From the NCBI GenBank assembly GCA_963717215.1, contig CAVQVS010000004.1:310001-374000 (forward strand): DNA of 64,000 nt, given 5' to 3'. The number at the start of each line of letters is the position of its first letter. Position 1 is the stretch's first letter. A model generated the notes under the pieces. That model was given only the letters and a program-made list of their open reading frames with translations. It was not told the origin of the DNA and did not search any database. The stretch is from Roseiarcus sp963717215. GTDB taxonomy: Bacteria > Pseudomonadota > Alphaproteobacteria > Rhizobiales > Beijerinckiaceae. A program made the position numbers and the translations under genes. Below are positions 62,878-64,000 of the stretch, piece by piece.

Positions 62878-64000
62878 ATGACCTCTGCGGCGCCGAGCGC
62901 AACCAGCGCCGCTCCGAACGAGTCAGGCATTCGACGATTGCTGAGAGCCACCGAGGTCGACACCCGCATGATCGGTATGATCGGCGCGCTGGCGCTGATC
63001 TGGGTCGGCTTCAACATTGTTACGTGGGCTCAGAACGGCGAGGGCCTGTTCCTGTCGCCGCGTAACCTATGGAATTTGAGCGTCCAGACGTCGTCGATCG
63101 CGGTCATGGCGACCGGCATGGTGCTCATCATCGTCATGCGCCACATCGACCTCTCGGTCGGGTCGATCATTGGCTTCGTCTCGACGATCATCGGCGTGGC
63201 GCAGGTCCACATCCTGCCGGCCTATCTCGGCCTCGACAATCCGGCGATCTGGATCATCGCCGTCATCCTTGCTTTGGCGATCGGGGCGGCGATCGGCGCC
63301 TTTCAAGGGTCCCTGGTCGCCTACATCGGCATTCCGTCCTTCATCGTCACGCTCGGGGGCCAATTGTTCTGGCGCGGCGCCGCGTGGTGGGTGACGACCG
63401 GGCAGACCATCGCGCCGCTCGACGACCGCTTCGCGCTGATGGGCGGGGGTCCGCACGGCTCGATCGGCGCCACGGCAAGCTGGGCTATTGCCGCGATCTG
63501 CTGTGTGGGCATCGTGTTCGGTCTGTACGCCGGCCGTCAGCGGCGGGCGCGGTTTCGTTTCCCGCAACGGCCGATGTGGGCGGAATATGTCATCGCCATC
63601 GTCGGCTGCTTTGTCGTCCTCGGCGCGACCGCGATCGTCAATTCCTATCCCTGGCCCGAGCGGGTCGCCGCGAAATACGCGGCCGACAACAATATTCCCG
63701 TGCCCGAAGGCGGACTGGTCATCGCCACTGGATACGCGATTCCGGTGCTGATCGCGCTCGTCACCGGCCTCGTGATGACCTTCCTCGCCAGGCGCACCCG
63801 GTTTGGCCGCTATGTCTACGCCACCGGCGGCAACCCGGAAGCCGCCGAGCTTGCCGGCGTCAACACCAAGCGCATCACGATTCTCGTCTTTGCGCTGATG
63901 GGTGCGCTGGCCGGGATCGCGGCCTGCATCGATTCGGCGCGGCTCGACTCGGCGACCAACGTGCTCGGACAGTTTGACGAGCTTTATGTGATCGCCGCTG
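62878..64000 (+). CDS. xylH: D-xylose ABC importer permease XylH, 3' end missing
   Basis: 374 residues visible; the gene runs off the right edge. Large BPD_transp_2 permease with an N-terminal helix after a charged leader. The phrase HIDLSVGSIIGFVSTIIGVA is seen, and a long inserted loop (RVAAKYAADNNIPVPEGG) distinguishes XylH from RbsC. The C-terminal part has RTRFGRYVYATGGNPEAAEL. It forms the xylose channel with XylF and a missing XylG. ATG 62878 follows GGGAGCGAG. Confidence 0.93.
   Translation, partial: MTSAAPSATSAAPNESGIRRLLRATEVDTRMIGMIGALALIWVGFNIVTWAQNGEGLFLSPRNLWNLSVQTSSIAVMATGMVLIIVMRHIDLSVGSIIGFVSTIIGVAQVHILPAYLGLDNPAIWIIAVILALAIGAAIGAFQGSLVAYIGIPSFIVTLGGQLFWRGAAWWVTTGQTIAPLDDRFALMGGGPHGSIGATASWAIAAICCVGIVFGLYAGRQRRARFRFPQRPMWAEYVIAIVGCFVVLGATAIVNSYPWPERVAAKYAADNNIPVPEGGLVIATGYAIPVLIALVTGLVMTFLARRTRFGRYVYATGGNPEAAELAGVNTKRITILVFALMGALAGIAACIDSARLDSATNVLGQFDELYVIAA

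Overview
The window is about 64 kb of GC-rich (roughly 65%) bacterial chromosome. It looks like an alphaproteobacterium of the order Hyphomicrobiales (Rhizobiales), perhaps near Beijerinckiaceae/Methylocystaceae. The reasons are the atpHAGDC operon style, the Rhizobiales-type palindromic repeats, many Tat and Sec secreted proteins, TetR/MarR/OxyR regulators and the codon use. The genus is inference only. There are no phage, plasmid, CRISPR or insertion-sequence genes. The accessory content is metabolic and envelope genes plus small repeat elements.

Layout. 1-542: 5' part of lepA (minus). 614-711: palindromic repeats. 760-4145: divergent katG/oxyR peroxide-defence pair. 4393-9325: F1 ATP synthase operon atpHAGDC, with a one-base frameshift in atpD. 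9382-10933: TetR regulator divergent from a tandem RidA-RidA fusion, with two matching palindromes between them. 11130-13514: YjbR-like protein, PLP-dependent dehydratase, AEC transporter. 13770-13844: tRNA-Gln(UUG). 13944-20777: mixed genes including a HUMPS-family decarboxylase/aldolase, a flavodoxin-fold quinone reductase, a frameshifted xylulokinase, a methyltransferase and an XRE-type regulator. 20998-23850: Do-like periplasmic protease, a membrane protein and its MarR-type regulator. 23876-24819: non-coding stretch with a palindromic element, a 255-bp MITE-like inverted element and REP palindromes. 24820-31988: TetR regulator, SDR, PBP4-type peptidase, then a run of aldehyde dehydrogenase, TIM-barrel epimerase and acetolactate-synthase-like enzyme. 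32038-39735: outer-membrane-like protein, alpha/beta hydrolase, persulfide dioxygenase-rhodanese fusion, class C serine hydrolase, M19-like peptidase, 1-Cys peroxiredoxin and class III cyclase. 39809-46013: Tat-exported SDR, ABC-2 exporter, a caspase-fold protein lacking both catalytic residues, and a GST. 46035-49848: VIT-family protein, antitoxin relic, UvrD-like helicase and RibD-like reductase. 49990-52852: complete sugar ABC importer (ATPase, permease, binding protein). 52903-58289: class A beta-lactamase, YjbR-like protein, collagen-like lipoprotein, EthD protein and a multiply frameshifted phospholipase-D-like gene with a histone-H1-like tail. 58329-61409: translationally coupled di-heme enzyme and ASPIC/UnbV-VCBS protein. 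61698-64000: xylF and the start of xylH.

How the genes work together. Sugar use is represented by XylF/XylH, xylulokinase and a second ABC importer. Oxidative and sulfur stress defence is represented by KatG/OxyR, the 1-Cys peroxiredoxin and the persulfide dioxygenase. Several local regulator-target pairs carry visible palindromic operators. Four genes (atpD, xylB, the PLD-like gene and the ASPIC/UnbV gene) are broken only by apparent one-base insertions, seven in total. Because one of them is the essential atpD, residual insertion errors in the assembly are the simplest explanation. The most distinctive biology is the catalytically dead caspase-fold protein, the RidA-RidA fusion with its operator pair, the di-heme/ASPIC-UnbV pair, the PLD protein with a lysine/alanine-rich tail, and the MITE-like element.
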